NCBI GenBank assembly: GCA_902168085.1
Contig: CABHOP010000015.1
Span: 1-64,000, forward strand
From: an uncultured Bacteroides sp.
Lineage (GTDB): Bacteria > Bacteroidota > Bacteroidia > Chitinophagales > Chitinophagaceae
Direction: 5' to 3'
DNA length: 64,000 nucleotides
The stretch's first letter is position 1; each line of letters begins with the position of its first letter. Positions 26,804-35,351 of this stretch are shown piece after piece. The notes under the pieces are model-generated. The model was given only the letters and a program-made list of their open reading frames with translations, was not told the origin of the DNA and searched no databases. The position numbers were made by a program, and so were the translations under genes.

Positions 26804-27838
26804 CTAGTGTATTCCTCTTGCATTCAATGCCTGCTGGTATAGCCTGGCATTTTTCATGTGGTCAGCATAGTTAGAAGCAAAGCGGTGATAGCCGCTAAAG
26901 TCTTCTTTGGCGCAGAAGTATATATAGTCTGTAGATGGGCTGTTCAGTACCGCTTCCAGCGTTTTCTTTGATGGGGTGCAGATGGGGCCGGGTGGTAGCC
27001 CGCTATTCATATAGGTATTGTAGGGAGATACGGTTTGTAAGTGAACACCCGTAATGCGTCGCAGTGCAAAGTCGCCTACGGCAAACTTTACAGTAGGATC
27101 TGCCTGCAGTCGCATGCCTTTGTTGTAGCGATTGATGTACACACTGGCCACATTGCCCTTTTCATCATTCATATTGGTTTCTTCCTCTACTATAGATGCA
27201 ATGATGGCTATTTGTTGAGGTGATAGCTTTTTAGCGGCAGCCAGTTGCTTACGGTTATCATTCCAGAAGGTATTATAGTTATCCTGTATCTTGCTGAAAG
27301 CCTTTTCTGCACCGGTATTCCAGTAAAATTCATAAGTATCAGGTATGATGGCGCACATGATGGTATTGGTATCCTGTCCATATTTAGCGCAGAAGGCACT
27401 GTCTGATAACAGTTGCAGCAGCTTGTTAGAATCTGCTTCCAGTTGGGTGCCTATAAGGTGGGCAAAGTCTTGCTGGGTGCGCACTTTATTGATGACCAGC
27501 TTAACCGGTGTTTGCCTGCCGGAGCGTAGCATGCGCACTATGTTGTAGTTGCTCATGCCACGGGTTATCTTGTATTTACCAGCTTTTACACGTGCCGGAT
27601 AACCTGCCTGCTTTGCCAGCAGCTCGAAACTCCACATATCGCCCAGGTAGTTGCCTTCCTGTAAAGCCCTCTTTACATCTTCGTCAGTAGCGCCGGTGCG
27701 GATGTACAGGTATTCACCCTGCGATAACTGGCCGGTGTTAGGGCCAAATACTTTATAGGCAGCAAACAGCCCCATAGCCAATACCAGTAAGCCTATCCAT
27801 AAGAGGGGGGAGCGTTTTCTCTTTCTATTAGCCGCCAT
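26804..27838 (-). CDS. mltG: Endolytic transglycosylase MltG
   Basis: 344 residues from the ATG at 27838. The longer frame from 27862 would start within the secG terminator and is rejected. An N-terminal basic stretch and one membrane helix are followed by a LysM-like region and the YceG catalytic domain. The signature IIASIVEEETN holds the catalytic Glu; PDTYEF, LQADPTVKFA and NTYMNSGLPPGPI are also intact. It cleaves nascent glycan strands at the inner membrane and may set glycan length. Confidence 0.93.
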   Translation of the reverse strand: MAANRKRKRSPLLWIGLLVLAMGLFAAYKVFGPNTGQLSQGEYLYIRTGATDEDVKRALQEGNYLGDMWSFELLAKQAGYPARVKAGKYKITRGMSNYNIVRMLRSGRQTPVKLVINKVRTQQDFAHLIGTQLEADSNKLLQLLSDSAFCAKYGQDTNTIMCAIIPDTYEFYWNTGAEKAFSKIQDNYNTFWNDNRKQLAAAKKLSPQQIAIIASIVEEETNMNDEKGNVASVYINRYNKGMRLQADPTVKFAVGDFALRRITGVHLQTVSPYNTYMNSGLPPGPICTPSKKTLEAVLNSPSTDYIYFCAKEDFSGYHRFASNYADHMKNARLYQQALNARGIH

Positions 27839-27851
27839 AAGTGCAAAAAAA

Positions 27852-27878
27852 TACCTGCCCAATATTACAGAGCAGGTA
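27852..27878 (-). terminator. Hairpin with T tract between secG and mltG
   Basis: Stem TACCTGC / GCAGGTA with a 13-base loop, then seven T on the minus strand. The T tract ends about six bases before the mltG ATG, so read-through would be needed for mltG expression from the upstream promoter. Confidence 0.75.
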
Positions 27879-27904
27879 CGTTATAAAGAAATAAATTATT
27901 CAGC

Positions 27905-28228
27905 TTATTTGCCGGTAGCAGGTGCTTGCTGCCCACCTTGCTGTTGTTGTTGTGCAGGTGCGCTGTTACGCTGTGCTTTCTTCATATCCTGTACTTCCTT
28001 TGGGGTTTCGAAGAACATAACAGATACGATGCACAACAGGGCTATGATACCCATAGTAGTCCATGTGCCTTTTTCCATTACATCGGTAGATTGCTTAACG
28101 CCCATCACCTGGGTGCCAATGCTGCCAAAAGTACCGGAAAGGCCACCACCTTTAGGGTTTTGAACCAGTATAAAGAATGCCAGTACTGCACATGCCAATA
28201 ATATAACTATGGTGATTAATGCGATCAT
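27905..28228 (-). CDS. secG: Preprotein translocase subunit SecG
   Basis: 107 residues. Two membrane helices (about 3-22 and 55-73) flank the SecG motif QNPKGGGLSGTFGS. The C-terminal tail is Gln/Gly-rich, common in Bacteroidota. It is part of the SecYEG channel. Its start overlaps the stop of the upstream gene by four bases (ATGA), indicating translational coupling. Confidence 0.93.
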   Translation of the reverse strand: MIALITIVILLACAVLAFFILVQNPKGGGLSGTFGSIGTQVMGVKQSTDVMEKGTWTTMGIIALLCIVSVMFFETPKEVQDMKKAQRNSAPAQQQQQGGQQAPATGK

Positions 28229-29316
28229 GATTGTTTTTCTTTTAAAATAATTTCGATTTTCCGGGCAAAATAAGCCTTTTTCTGCGGATTACGCAAACTT
28301 AATTTACGATACATTTCAATGGCCTTATCGTGCCTGCCTTGCATAAAGTGTATTTCGGCAAGGCTTTCGCTTACAAGGTCGTCTTCTTTAGTAATGGAGT
28401 TTACGGCCATTTCAAATACCTTTTCAGGTATCTCGTCATTTTCTTCTTCCAAAGCGGCAGCCAGTTTTTCTTTCTGCCACATGGTTTTTACTGCTTTTCT
28501 ATCTTCTTCTTCGTCGGCTTCCTTCTGTTTGCGTGTCTTAAAGTAGTTGAGCCATTCAGAAAAGCTCATTACCACCATCAACTGTTTGCCTTCGTCGTGT
28601 ATGCCCGGCAGGTCGGCAGGTATGTTGTTAGATACATGCATGCCCTGGTGCAGAAAGTAGTCTTCCGTATATATGGGCAGTATAAAAGCTTCGTTATCTT
28701 CTGTAAGCGGATGCTCCGGCAATGGTTTTTGCAGGGGAGCATGTGTTTCCACAACCGGTTCCGGTTGTGTTTCTTCTATCTTTTCAAGCTGCGGCGGCAC
28801 ATCGAATGATAGTGCTTCTTCAGCAATTGTTCCATTTTGTTCCGTTTCCTGCGCTACTACTTCAATTGTTTCCGTTTGCTGGGGTTGCGCAGCTATTACA
28901 GGTTCTCCCGCAGGGAGGGTTTCTGCCAGTGCATTGGCTACCACGGGTGTTATCACCTGTTCGGGAACGGCAGGTTCCTGCGCAGCAGTTACAATTGTTT
29001 CTTTTTGTTCCGGTTCTGCTGGTTTTTGTGGCGCTGTAGCCTGCGGTGGTGCCGGTATTGGCTCTTGCCCACCCACAGCCGCCTGTAGAAACTGACAATA
29101 CAGCAACCAGTTGCCCATGTATAATTGCATCATGGACATCATAGGGGCAGAATAGGGCTGTGCCCGATGTTCGTTTGCAGCTTCCATATAACGTGCGGGT
29201 ACAAAATACGGATAGGCCTGCGTGAGCGCAGCAATGCTTTCTTTATCTGCTTCCGAAATATGTTCCGGTTCGGCCAGTACCCTAGATATGTATTGTATGG
29301 AAGAAGAAGTTATCAT
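28225..29316 (-). CDS. TPR-like protein of the secG operon
   Basis: 363 residues, no signal peptide. The N-terminal 80 residues are helical (AYPYFVPARYMEAANEHRA). A long Glu/Pro/Ala/Thr-rich low-complexity stretch follows (about 85-205). A C-terminal region reads like one or two TPR helices (ESLAEIHFMQGRHDKAIEMYRKLS then NPQKKAYFARKIEIIL). The family is seen in Bacteroidota next to lptE and secG, but its function is unknown. It is coupled to secG by a four-base overlap. Confidence 0.75.
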   Translation of the reverse strand: MITSSSIQYISRVLAEPEHISEADKESIAALTQAYPYFVPARYMEAANEHRAQPYSAPMMSMMQLYMGNWLLYCQFLQAAVGGQEPIPAPPQATAPQKPAEPEQKETIVTAAQEPAVPEQVITPVVANALAETLPAGEPVIAAQPQQTETIEVVAQETEQNGTIAEEALSFDVPPQLEKIEETQPEPVVETHAPLQKPLPEHPLTEDNEAFILPIYTEDYFLHQGMHVSNNIPADLPGIHDEGKQLMVVMSFSEWLNYFKTRKQKEADEEEDRKAVKTMWQKEKLAAALEEENDEIPEKVFEMAVNSITKEDDLVSESLAEIHFMQGRHDKAIEMYRKLSLRNPQKKAYFARKIEIILKEKQS

Positions 29317-29331
29317 GAGTCTGTAAAGCTA

Positions 29332-29832
29332 CTACCAATTTACAAATGCTTTATTAAAGATATCATCTGCCAGCTGATTTCCTATGGTTTCGATAAGGGT
29401 CGTTTCCACCGATTGTATGGTTTGGGTGGCAGGGAAGTCGGCAAAGCGGGTAAATGTTTGTGTAAAATCGGCTTTTTCGTCGAGTTTGTTTTTAAAGTTT
29501 ATGTTAACCGATATAGTAAGCCTGTTCTGGCTCGCGGTCTGTGTATTCTGCACGCCGGATATGGTTACTTCATAGGCGGTAATGGTGCCGGAAATATCAT
29601 AGTCTGCATTATCGGTATTGACAGGTGCCAAACCGGTTTGCGTGAGTATGCGACTACGTATTTTGGACGTGAGCGATGGGCTAAGCGTAGGTACTACGTT
29701 GCGTGCCCGGTTTTCCAGCACGTGCATATTCAGCGTTTTGCCGGCTATACTGGCACCGGTGAAGCTATAGACACCACAACCACTGCAAAAGAATATGAGT
29801 ACGGGTATTAAAAAAAGATATAACCTGTGCAT
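29332..29832 (-). CDS. lptE: LPS assembly lipoprotein LptE-like
   Basis: 166 residues. A signal peptide with lipobox (FCSGCG, Cys19) makes it an outer-membrane lipoprotein. GVYSFTGASIAGKTLNMHVLEN and a central YDISGTITAYEVTISG strand pair match the LptE family of Bacteroidota. LptE plugs LptD in LPS transport. It lies 15 bases after the sigma-54 activator gene and 15 bases before the TPR-like gene, in a conserved cluster. Confidence 0.82.
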   Translation of the reverse strand: MHRLYLFLIPVLIFFCSGCGVYSFTGASIAGKTLNMHVLENRARNVVPTLSPSLTSKIRSRILTQTGLAPVNTDNADYDISGTITAYEVTISGVQNTQTASQNRLTISVNINFKNKLDEKADFTQTFTRFADFPATQTIQSVETTLIETIGNQLADDIFNKAFVNW

Positions 29833-29847
29833 GAGTGTCGCTTAAAA

Positions 29848-31113
29848 TTACTCTTTAATATCGTATTCTTTGATTTTACGGTAAAGGGTACGCTCTGAAA
29901 TGCCCAGTTCATTGGCTGCATCGCGTCTGCGCCCTTTATGTTTTTTAAGCGATTTGATAATAAATTCCTTTTCGCGGTCGCTCAGCATCAGCGATTCTTC
30001 CACTTCTTCATGATGGTCTACCTGACGATGTTCAGCAGGGGCAGAAAGAATGATGGGGTTGTTACCTGACGGCGTAATATGTTCTGCCGGATAGGCTGGG
30101 ACATAAGAGCCGGTATCGGGCAACACAGGAGCTGTGAAGCCACCGGGCTGGTGTGTCAGTTCAAAAAGCAATTGCTTGATGTCGGTCATGTCTTTTTTTA
30201 ACTCGAAAATGACCTTGTATAGTATGTCGCGCTCGGTAGCACTAAAATCGCTGTTCGAGTTTTGAGCCGATGGAGTAGGCATCGGCACATTGGCTGCCGG
30301 AGCTGGTAGTAAGGCCAAACCACGGTTGCCTGCAATTTGCGGCATGAACTTTTGCAACATCTCAGAGGTTACATTTTTATCGGTACTCAGTACCGATATC
30401 TGCTCTGCAATATTCTTTAGCTCACGCACATTGCCCGGCCAGGGATAGTTTACGAGTATCTGCTGTGCATTGGCATCCAGCTGTACGGATTGGGTTTTGT
30501 AACGCTCCGAAAAATCGGAAGCGAACTTGCGGAACAGCAAGGGAATATCTTCCTTCCTGTCGCGCAGGGCGGGTACACGAATAGGCACGGTGCTGAGCCT
30601 GTAGTAAAGGTCTTCGCGAAACCTGCCATTATGTGTATGTTCCAGCAGGTCGCGGTTTGTAGCGGCTATCACACGCACGTCTGTCTTCTGTACTTTAGAA
30701 GAGCCTACGCGGATAAATTCGCCGGTTTCCAGCACACGCAGCAGGCGTGCCTGCGTGCCCAGGGGCATCTCACCTATCTCATCAAGGAAAATGGTACCGC
30801 CATTTACGGTTTCAAAATATCCTTTACGGCTTTCTACCGCGCCGGTAAACGAACCTTTTTCGTGGCCGAAAAGCTCACTGTCTATTGTGCCTTCCGGTAT
30901 GGCGCCACAGTTGACGGCTATAAATGGATTATGTTTTCGGGATGATAATGCATGAATGATATTGGAGAATGCTTCCTTACCAACACCGCTTTCGCCCGCT
31001 ATCAATACCGACAGATCGGTATTGGCAACCTGTGCTGCTGTATCCAGTGCATGGTTGAGTGCGGGAGCGTTGCCTATAATTCCAAACCTGTTCTTAATGC
31101 TTTGTATTTCCAT
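29848..31113 (-). CDS. Sigma-54-dependent transcriptional activator
   Basis: 421 residues with no receiver or GAF domain at the N-terminus. The AAA+ domain (about 8-245) has Walker A AGESGVGKE (39-47), the sigma-54 contact loop as GSFTGA (87-92; Ser replaces the usual second Ala) and Walker B IFLDEIGE (108-115). A Pro/Ala-rich linker leads to a Fis-type helix-turn-helix (RRRDAANELGISERTLYRK). Lacking a sensor, it is probably controlled by a partner or by its own amount. It lies between miaB and lptE. Confidence 0.92.
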   Translation of the reverse strand: MEIQSIKNRFGIIGNAPALNHALDTAAQVANTDLSVLIAGESGVGKEAFSNIIHALSSRKHNPFIAVNCGAIPEGTIDSELFGHEKGSFTGAVESRKGYFETVNGGTIFLDEIGEMPLGTQARLLRVLETGEFIRVGSSKVQKTDVRVIAATNRDLLEHTHNGRFREDLYYRLSTVPIRVPALRDRKEDIPLLFRKFASDFSERYKTQSVQLDANAQQILVNYPWPGNVRELKNIAEQISVLSTDKNVTSEMLQKFMPQIAGNRGLALLPAPAANVPMPTPSAQNSNSDFSATERDILYKVIFELKKDMTDIKQLLFELTHQPGGFTAPVLPDTGSYVPAYPAEHITPSGNNPIILSAPAEHRQVDHHEEVEESLMLSDREKEFIIKSLKKHKGRRRDAANELGISERTLYRKIKEYDIKE

Positions 31114-31159
31114 GATACTCCTTGTTACTCCAATGCCTTCAGGCTTTAAGTTTATAATA

Positions 31160-33079
31160 CTATGCTACTGCTGTTATCTCGCCGATAAGTGTAGCAGAAG
31201 TGGCGCTACTCACCTTCACCATCACATAATCACCTTTCGATAGGCTGTATGTTGATTTAGGGAAAACCACCATCTTATTTTGTGAGTTGCGGCCGCACCA
31301 GTCCTGATCGCTGCGTTTACTGTCGCCTTCTATCAATACCTTGAATTTTTTACCAATATCGTTTTGATAGCTTTGGCGTGAGTGGCTGTTTTGCAGGTTG
31401 ATAATTTCTTCCAGCCTTCTTTTCTTTACTTCTTCCTCTACATCATCTTCATAACGACGCGCTGCCAGTGTGCCCGGGCGCTCACTATAAGAGAACATAT
31501 ATGCCATATCAAAGCGGCATATTTCCATCAGGCTAAGTGTATCGCGGTGTTCTTCTTCGGTTTCGGTGCAGAAACCGCTGATAACATCGGTACTCAAACC
31601 ACAGTCGGGCATTATTTCGCGGATGCGTTTTACTTTACTCAGGTACCATTCGCGGGTATAGGTGCGGTTCATATGCTGCAGGATGCGGGTATTGCCGCTT
31701 TGCACCGGCAGGTGTATGTATTCGCAAATGTTATCGTACCTGGCCATGATGTGCAGTACATCATCCGTAATGTCTTTAGGGTGAGAAGTGCTGAAGCGTA
31801 CGCGCAGTAATGGAGATATCAATGCTACCATTTCCAGCAGTTTATCGAAGGTGATGGCCCCCTCCAAACCTCCCCCCAAGGGGGAGGCTTTTTGTTTATT
31901 TTGAAACCATAATGGTTTATCCGGCAGCGTGCTCAGTTTTTGTTGTATTCTTTCCAATACAGCCGGTGTGTTGTTAATAATTTCGTCATTGGTAAAACGC
32001 AAAACCTCAAACCCTAATTCATTAAGGTTCGTTGTCCTGATAGCATCGCTTTCCACATTTTCAGGCTGCTGATGGATTTTGCCGTCTACTTCAATAATCA
32101 ATTGCTTTTTTATGCAAATAAAATCGGCAATGTATTTAGATATAATATGCTGCCTGCGAAATTTATAGCCATCCAAGTCTTTGCTACGAAGGGCATCCCA
32201 AAGCAGGTCTTCCCCTTTTGTAGAATTATCCTTATTCTGTTTGGCATAACCTTTCAATAATCCATAAAAAGCAGGGTTAGCAGTAGCATAGCCAAACTCG
32301 CTTTCTTCAACCACGCTCTCAGGGGTATCAGCATTCTTTAAGCCCTCCCCTTGGGGGAGGGTTGGGGAGGGGCTCCAGTAATAACTATCTACATTCTGGC
32401 CCAGCAACGTCACTTCGCGATAGCCCCTTTCAAAAAGATCTTTGCACTCGTTTACAATGCTTTGTGCATCGCGGCTGCGTTCGCGGCCACGGGTAAATGG
32501 TACTACGCAGAAGGTGCACATATTATTGCAGCCACGCATGATACTGACAAATGCCGTAACGCCATTAGAATCGAGGCGTACGGGTGCGATATCAGCATAC
32601 GTTTCTTCGCGGCTCAACAGTACGTTCACGCTCTTTTGTCCGCCTTCGGCTTCTGATACCAGGCCGGGTAGGGTGCGGTAGGCATCAGGGCCTACTACTA
32701 TATCTACCAGCTTCTCTTCTTCCAAAAATTTTGCCTTCAGGCGTTCGGCCATGCAACCCAACACGCCTATCAGCATGCCCGGCCTATTGTCCTTTATTTT
32801 TTTAAAAGCCTGTAAGCGGTTGCGAACCGTTTGTTCCGCCTTTTCGCGGATGGAACATGTATTGATAAGCACCAGGCTGGCTTCCTCGTAATTGCGTGTA
32901 GCACCAAAACCTTCTTCCTGCAATATAGAAGCTACAATTTCGCTATCGCTGAAATTCATCTGACAGCCGTAGCTTTCTATATAAAATTTCTTTTGATATT
33001 GATTCGGGTCTTCTGCAAAGGGTGCGAATGCCTCTCCCTGCCTGTTTTCTTCTATCACTTTTTGCAGCAATTCTGCCAT
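31160..33079 (-). CDS. miaB: tRNA-2-methylthio-N6-isopentenyladenosine37 synthase MiaB with an in-frame DUF559 insert
   Basis: 639 residues. The host enzyme methylthiolates i6A37 of tRNA. All host motifs are intact: N-terminal cluster cysteines Cys39, Cys75 and Cys109, radical-SAM CNNMCTFC (Cys184, Cys188, Cys191), and a C-terminal TRAM domain (about 570-637). Residues 236-408 (173 residues, 519 bases) are foreign. They interrupt the conserved [11 protein letters not shown] / [13 protein letters not shown] junction and code a DUF559 domain. Without them the protein is 466 residues, a normal MiaB length. Whether the insert is tolerated, spliced or inactivating cannot be told from the sequence. 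A TAnnTTTG element lies upstream at 33100-33107. Confidence 0.93.
   Translation of the reverse strand: MAELLQKVIEENRQGEAFAPFAEDPNQYQKKFYIESYGCQMNFSDSEIVASILQEEGFGATRNYEEASLVLINTCSIREKAEQTVRNRLQAFKKIKDNRPGMLIGVLGCMAERLKAKFLEEEKLVDIVVGPDAYRTLPGLVSEAEGGQKSVNVLLSREETYADIAPVRLDSNGVTAFVSIMRGCNNMCTFCVVPFTRGRERSRDAQSIVNECKDLFERGYREVTLLGQNVDSYYWSPSPTLPQGEGLKNADTPESVVEESEFGYATANPAFYGLLKGYAKQNKDNSTKGEDLLWDALRSKDLDGYKFRRQHIISKYIADFICIKKQLIIEVDGKIHQQPENVESDAIRTTNLNELGFEVLRFTNDEIINNTPAVLERIQQKLSTLPDKPLWFQNKQKASPLGGGLEGAITFDKLLEMVALISPLLRVRFSTSHPKDITDDVLHIMARYDNICEYIHLPVQSGNTRILQHMNRTYTREWYLSKVKRIREIMPDCGLSTDVISGFCTETEEEHRDTLSLMEICRFDMAYMFSYSERPGTLAARRYEDDVEEEVKKRRLEEIINLQNSHSRQSYQNDIGKKFKVLIEGDSKRSDQDWCGRNSQNKMVVFPKSTYSLSKGDYVMVKVSSATSATLIGEITAVA
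31857..31888. repeat. Terminal inverted repeat, left end of the DUF559 element
   Basis: 32 bases, GC-rich, containing a CCTCCCCCC-AA-GGGGGAGG hairpin. It matches the reverse complement of 32342-32373 at 25 of 32 positions without gaps. Confidence 0.85.
32342..32373. repeat. Terminal inverted repeat, right end of the DUF559 element
   Basis: 32 bases containing CCCTCCCC-TT-GGGGGAGGG and a second GGGGAGGGG block; partner of 31857-31888. Confidence 0.85.
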
Positions 33080-33099
33080 AATTTCAGTTTCGGTTTTTG

Positions 33100-33107
33100 C
33101 AAATGTA
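33100..33107 (-). promoter_or_regulatory. Bacteroidota -7 promoter element for the miaB operon
   Basis: TACATTTG on the minus strand, 20 bases before the miaB ATG; a full match to TAnnTTTG with no clear -33 partner. Confidence 0.45.
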
Positions 33108-33176
33108 CGTATAAGAACCTGCTTGTAGCATGTAAATCAGTTAAAAATATTGATAACGGTATAGCCCAAAAACAAA

Positions 33177-33201
33177 GCCGCCCACCAAAATGGCAGGCGG
33201 C
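33177..33201 (-). terminator. Terminator of the M16 peptidase pair
   Basis: GCCGCC..GGCGGC stem that is continuous on the minus strand thanks to two G.U pairs, followed by CTTTGTTTTT. It lies 23 bases past the stop at 33224. Confidence 0.7.
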
Positions 33202-33223
33202 ATAAACGGGTACGAGTTAAAGC

Positions 33224-35308
33224 TTAATTAAACTCTGTATCCGGTATGTTTTTATTGATTTCAGCAGTTTCCACGTTGGCTGTGATATTCATTGGCCCGG
33301 CAGCCAGCTTAATAGTATATGGCACTTTATAACCATTAGCACCGGCTACCTCTTTATAGTTTGCATATTCTACAGATTGCGAACCTTCAGGGCTGGTTTC
33401 TACACGTTTTACCAGGTAGCCTGTTTTTGTATCATAGTACTCGGTAATCTTGTCACCTTTCGTATTTACCGCTTCCAGTACGTATGCATCAGCGCCGTTT
33501 ACCTGGTCCATGCCTTTCAGTGTGCGTTTGATGCCATACTTTTCAGGGTGCAGGTCGGCAGCGATGTCTGCTTTTTCTTTTGAGCTGGCAATTTCATCGG
33601 GGCCCATTTCCGCCCTTTGGCCTTGTTGCTCTGCATAGCCTTTAGTGCCATCGAATACTTCTTTAGAGAACACCATACCCATACCTTCTACCATCGACTT
33701 CATTTTAGAAGGGCTTTTCTTCATTTCTGTAATGGTAAGTGGTATTTCCTGTCCCTGAACGCTCAATATGCCTTTGCTTACGGTTTTGATGTCCTTAATG
33801 CTATTGATAGCTTTTTCGCCACCGATAGCTGCGATGTATTTTTTCATAACCTCAGCCGCAGTAACGTTTGCAGGAACTGCTTTTTGTTCGCCGGTTTTCA
33901 GCGGGTTGCCATAGTTGTCAAAATATTCCAGTTTGCCATCGCTGTCATATTTGGCCAGCGTTTTATCTACGTCGCCCTTGCTGCCTACTACTACGATATG
34001 CGCTTTGTCGGCATTTACATATTTGCGCGCTACATTCTGAATGTCATCCACTGTTACTGCATTCAGGTTTTTCAGGTAATTCTGGTAGTAATCCTTCGGC
34101 ATTTTATAGCGCTCTATGTTGATGGCATATTGTGCTATAGTTTGCGGATTTTCAAGGCCGATAGCGAATGAGCCAGACATGTTGTTGAGGTGGTTTTGTA
34201 ATTCATCCTGCGGTACTTTTTCGCTTTGCAGCTTGCGCATTTCAGCTATTATTTCGCCTACAGAGCTATCGCTTACCGCATTGCGGCATTTAGCATAAGC
34301 GGTGAAGGTACCCTTCAGGTCGTCTTGTGTGATAGATGAATAAGAACCATAAGTCCAGCCATGTTTTTCGCGCAGGTTGAGGAACAGGCGGCCATTAGAA
34401 CCACCACCCAGAATAGAGTTGGCCACACGTGCTTTGATAACATCTGGCGTACCCGGTTGCAGGTCTACAGGGTAAGTTACATTGATAACGCTTTGTACAG
34501 CACCATCGCGTGGTACAAATGCCACCTGTGTTTTTTCGATAGGCTTAGGGTCCTGATATTTGGCTACAGGAACATCGGCCTTTGCCCACTTTCCAAAATG
34601 TTTTTCGATAAAGCCTTTCGCTTCATCCATTGTAATATCACCTACCAGTGCCATATAGGCTACATTGGGGCGGAAGTAAGTGCTGTAGTATTTCTTGCAA
34701 TCTTCCAGTGTGATATTTTTTACCGTAACATCTGTAGGTACTTCACCATAAGGATGTTGTTTGCCGAAGTTGATTACAGCGCTCACGTTTTGCAGCATGT
34801 CGTCCGGCTCATTTTTGCTGGCTTCCAGACCTGAAAGCGTGCGTTTCTTTATTTTATCCAGTTCTTCCTGTTTGAAGTCTGAATTGATAACGATATCTGC
34901 CACCAATTGCAGCATGGTGCCCATGTGCTTTTTCAGCGAGCTGGCGTAAATACCTTCGTCAGACGCGTTGATGTTGGCGCCGATGTAATCTATTTGTTTA
35001 TTCAATTCTTCGTTGCTGCGATGCGTAGTACCGCTGGTAAGCAGTTCAGACATCATAGAGCGGTAGCCTGTAGCATTGCCTTCCAGTTCGGGCCTTACAT
35101 CCAGCTGGACGCTGCAACTAATAACCGGTAGCTTGTGTTTTTCAACTACGAAAACACGCAGGCCATTGGGTAAAGTGAAACTTTGAGCATCGCCCAGTTT
35201 TACTTCTGGTGCGGGGCCGGCTTTAGGCCTCACGCTGCGGTCCAGCTTTTGTGCCGATGCGCTGATAGCTATTGCTATCGATAATATAGAGAGCGTTAAT
35301 TTTTTCAT
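33224..35308 (-). CDS. M16-family peptidase-like protein lacking the zinc motif (non-catalytic partner)
   Basis: 694 residues with a signal peptide (about 1-19). It has two M16 lobes (about 38-460). The first lobe has GYRSMMSELLTSGTTH where active members carry HxxEH, so it cannot bind zinc. The second lobe keeps the substrate-gripping Arg/Tyr-type segment (SILGGGSNGRLFLNLREKHGWTYGSYS). An extra C-terminal domain (about 480-694) looks beta-rich and lipoprotein-carrier-like. It pairs with the active M16 gene just upstream (43-base gap), as in heterodimeric M16B proteases. Periplasmic. Confidence 0.88.
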   Translation of the reverse strand: MKKLTLSILSIAIAISASAQKLDRSVRPKAGPAPEVKLGDAQSFTLPNGLRVFVVEKHKLPVISCSVQLDVRPELEGNATGYRSMMSELLTSGTTHRSNEELNKQIDYIGANINASDEGIYASSLKKHMGTMLQLVADIVINSDFKQEELDKIKKRTLSGLEASKNEPDDMLQNVSAVINFGKQHPYGEVPTDVTVKNITLEDCKKYYSTYFRPNVAYMALVGDITMDEAKGFIEKHFGKWAKADVPVAKYQDPKPIEKTQVAFVPRDGAVQSVINVTYPVDLQPGTPDVIKARVANSILGGGSNGRLFLNLREKHGWTYGSYSSITQDDLKGTFTAYAKCRNAVSDSSVGEIIAEMRKLQSEKVPQDELQNHLNNMSGSFAIGLENPQTIAQYAINIERYKMPKDYYQNYLKNLNAVTVDDIQNVARKYVNADKAHIVVVGSKGDVDKTLAKYDSDGKLEYFDNYGNPLKTGEQKAVPANVTAAEVMKKYIAAIGGEKAINSIKDIKTVSKGILSVQGQEIPLTITEMKKSPSKMKSMVEGMGMVFSKEVFDGTKGYAEQQGQRAEMGPDEIASSKEKADIAADLHPEKYGIKRTLKGMDQVNGADAYVLEAVNTKGDKITEYYDTKTGYLVKRVETSPEGSQSVEYANYKEVAGANGYKVPYTIKLAAGPMNITANVETAEINKNIPDTEFN

Positions 35309-35351
35309 TTTTTCTGTTCTTTTCAGTTGAAGTGTTGGGGGTAATAAGCAA

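Larger units (their letters stand above)
31857..32373 (-). mobile_element. DUF559 nuclease-domain element inserted in miaB
   Basis: 517 bases bounded by 32-base imperfect inverted repeats (25 of 32 positions match when one is reversed). Each end is itself a CCTCCCC..GGGGAGG hairpin. The interior is AT-richer than miaB. On the minus strand it is open throughout in the miaB frame and codes a domain with [18 protein letters not shown] and [11 protein letters not shown], the PD-(D/E)XK core (Asp319, Glu330 and Asp332 in the fusion) of the DUF559/Vsr-like family. No target duplication was evident. The ends encode [11 protein letters not shown] and [11 protein letters not shown]. It has no start codon of its own near the upstream end. 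Confidence 0.85.

Noticed and set aside
31160-33079. miaB as two split genes or a frameshifted pseudogene
   Set aside because: The frame is open from the N-terminal cluster domain through the insert to the TRAM domain, and the insert is 519 bases (173 codons), so nothing is out of frame.
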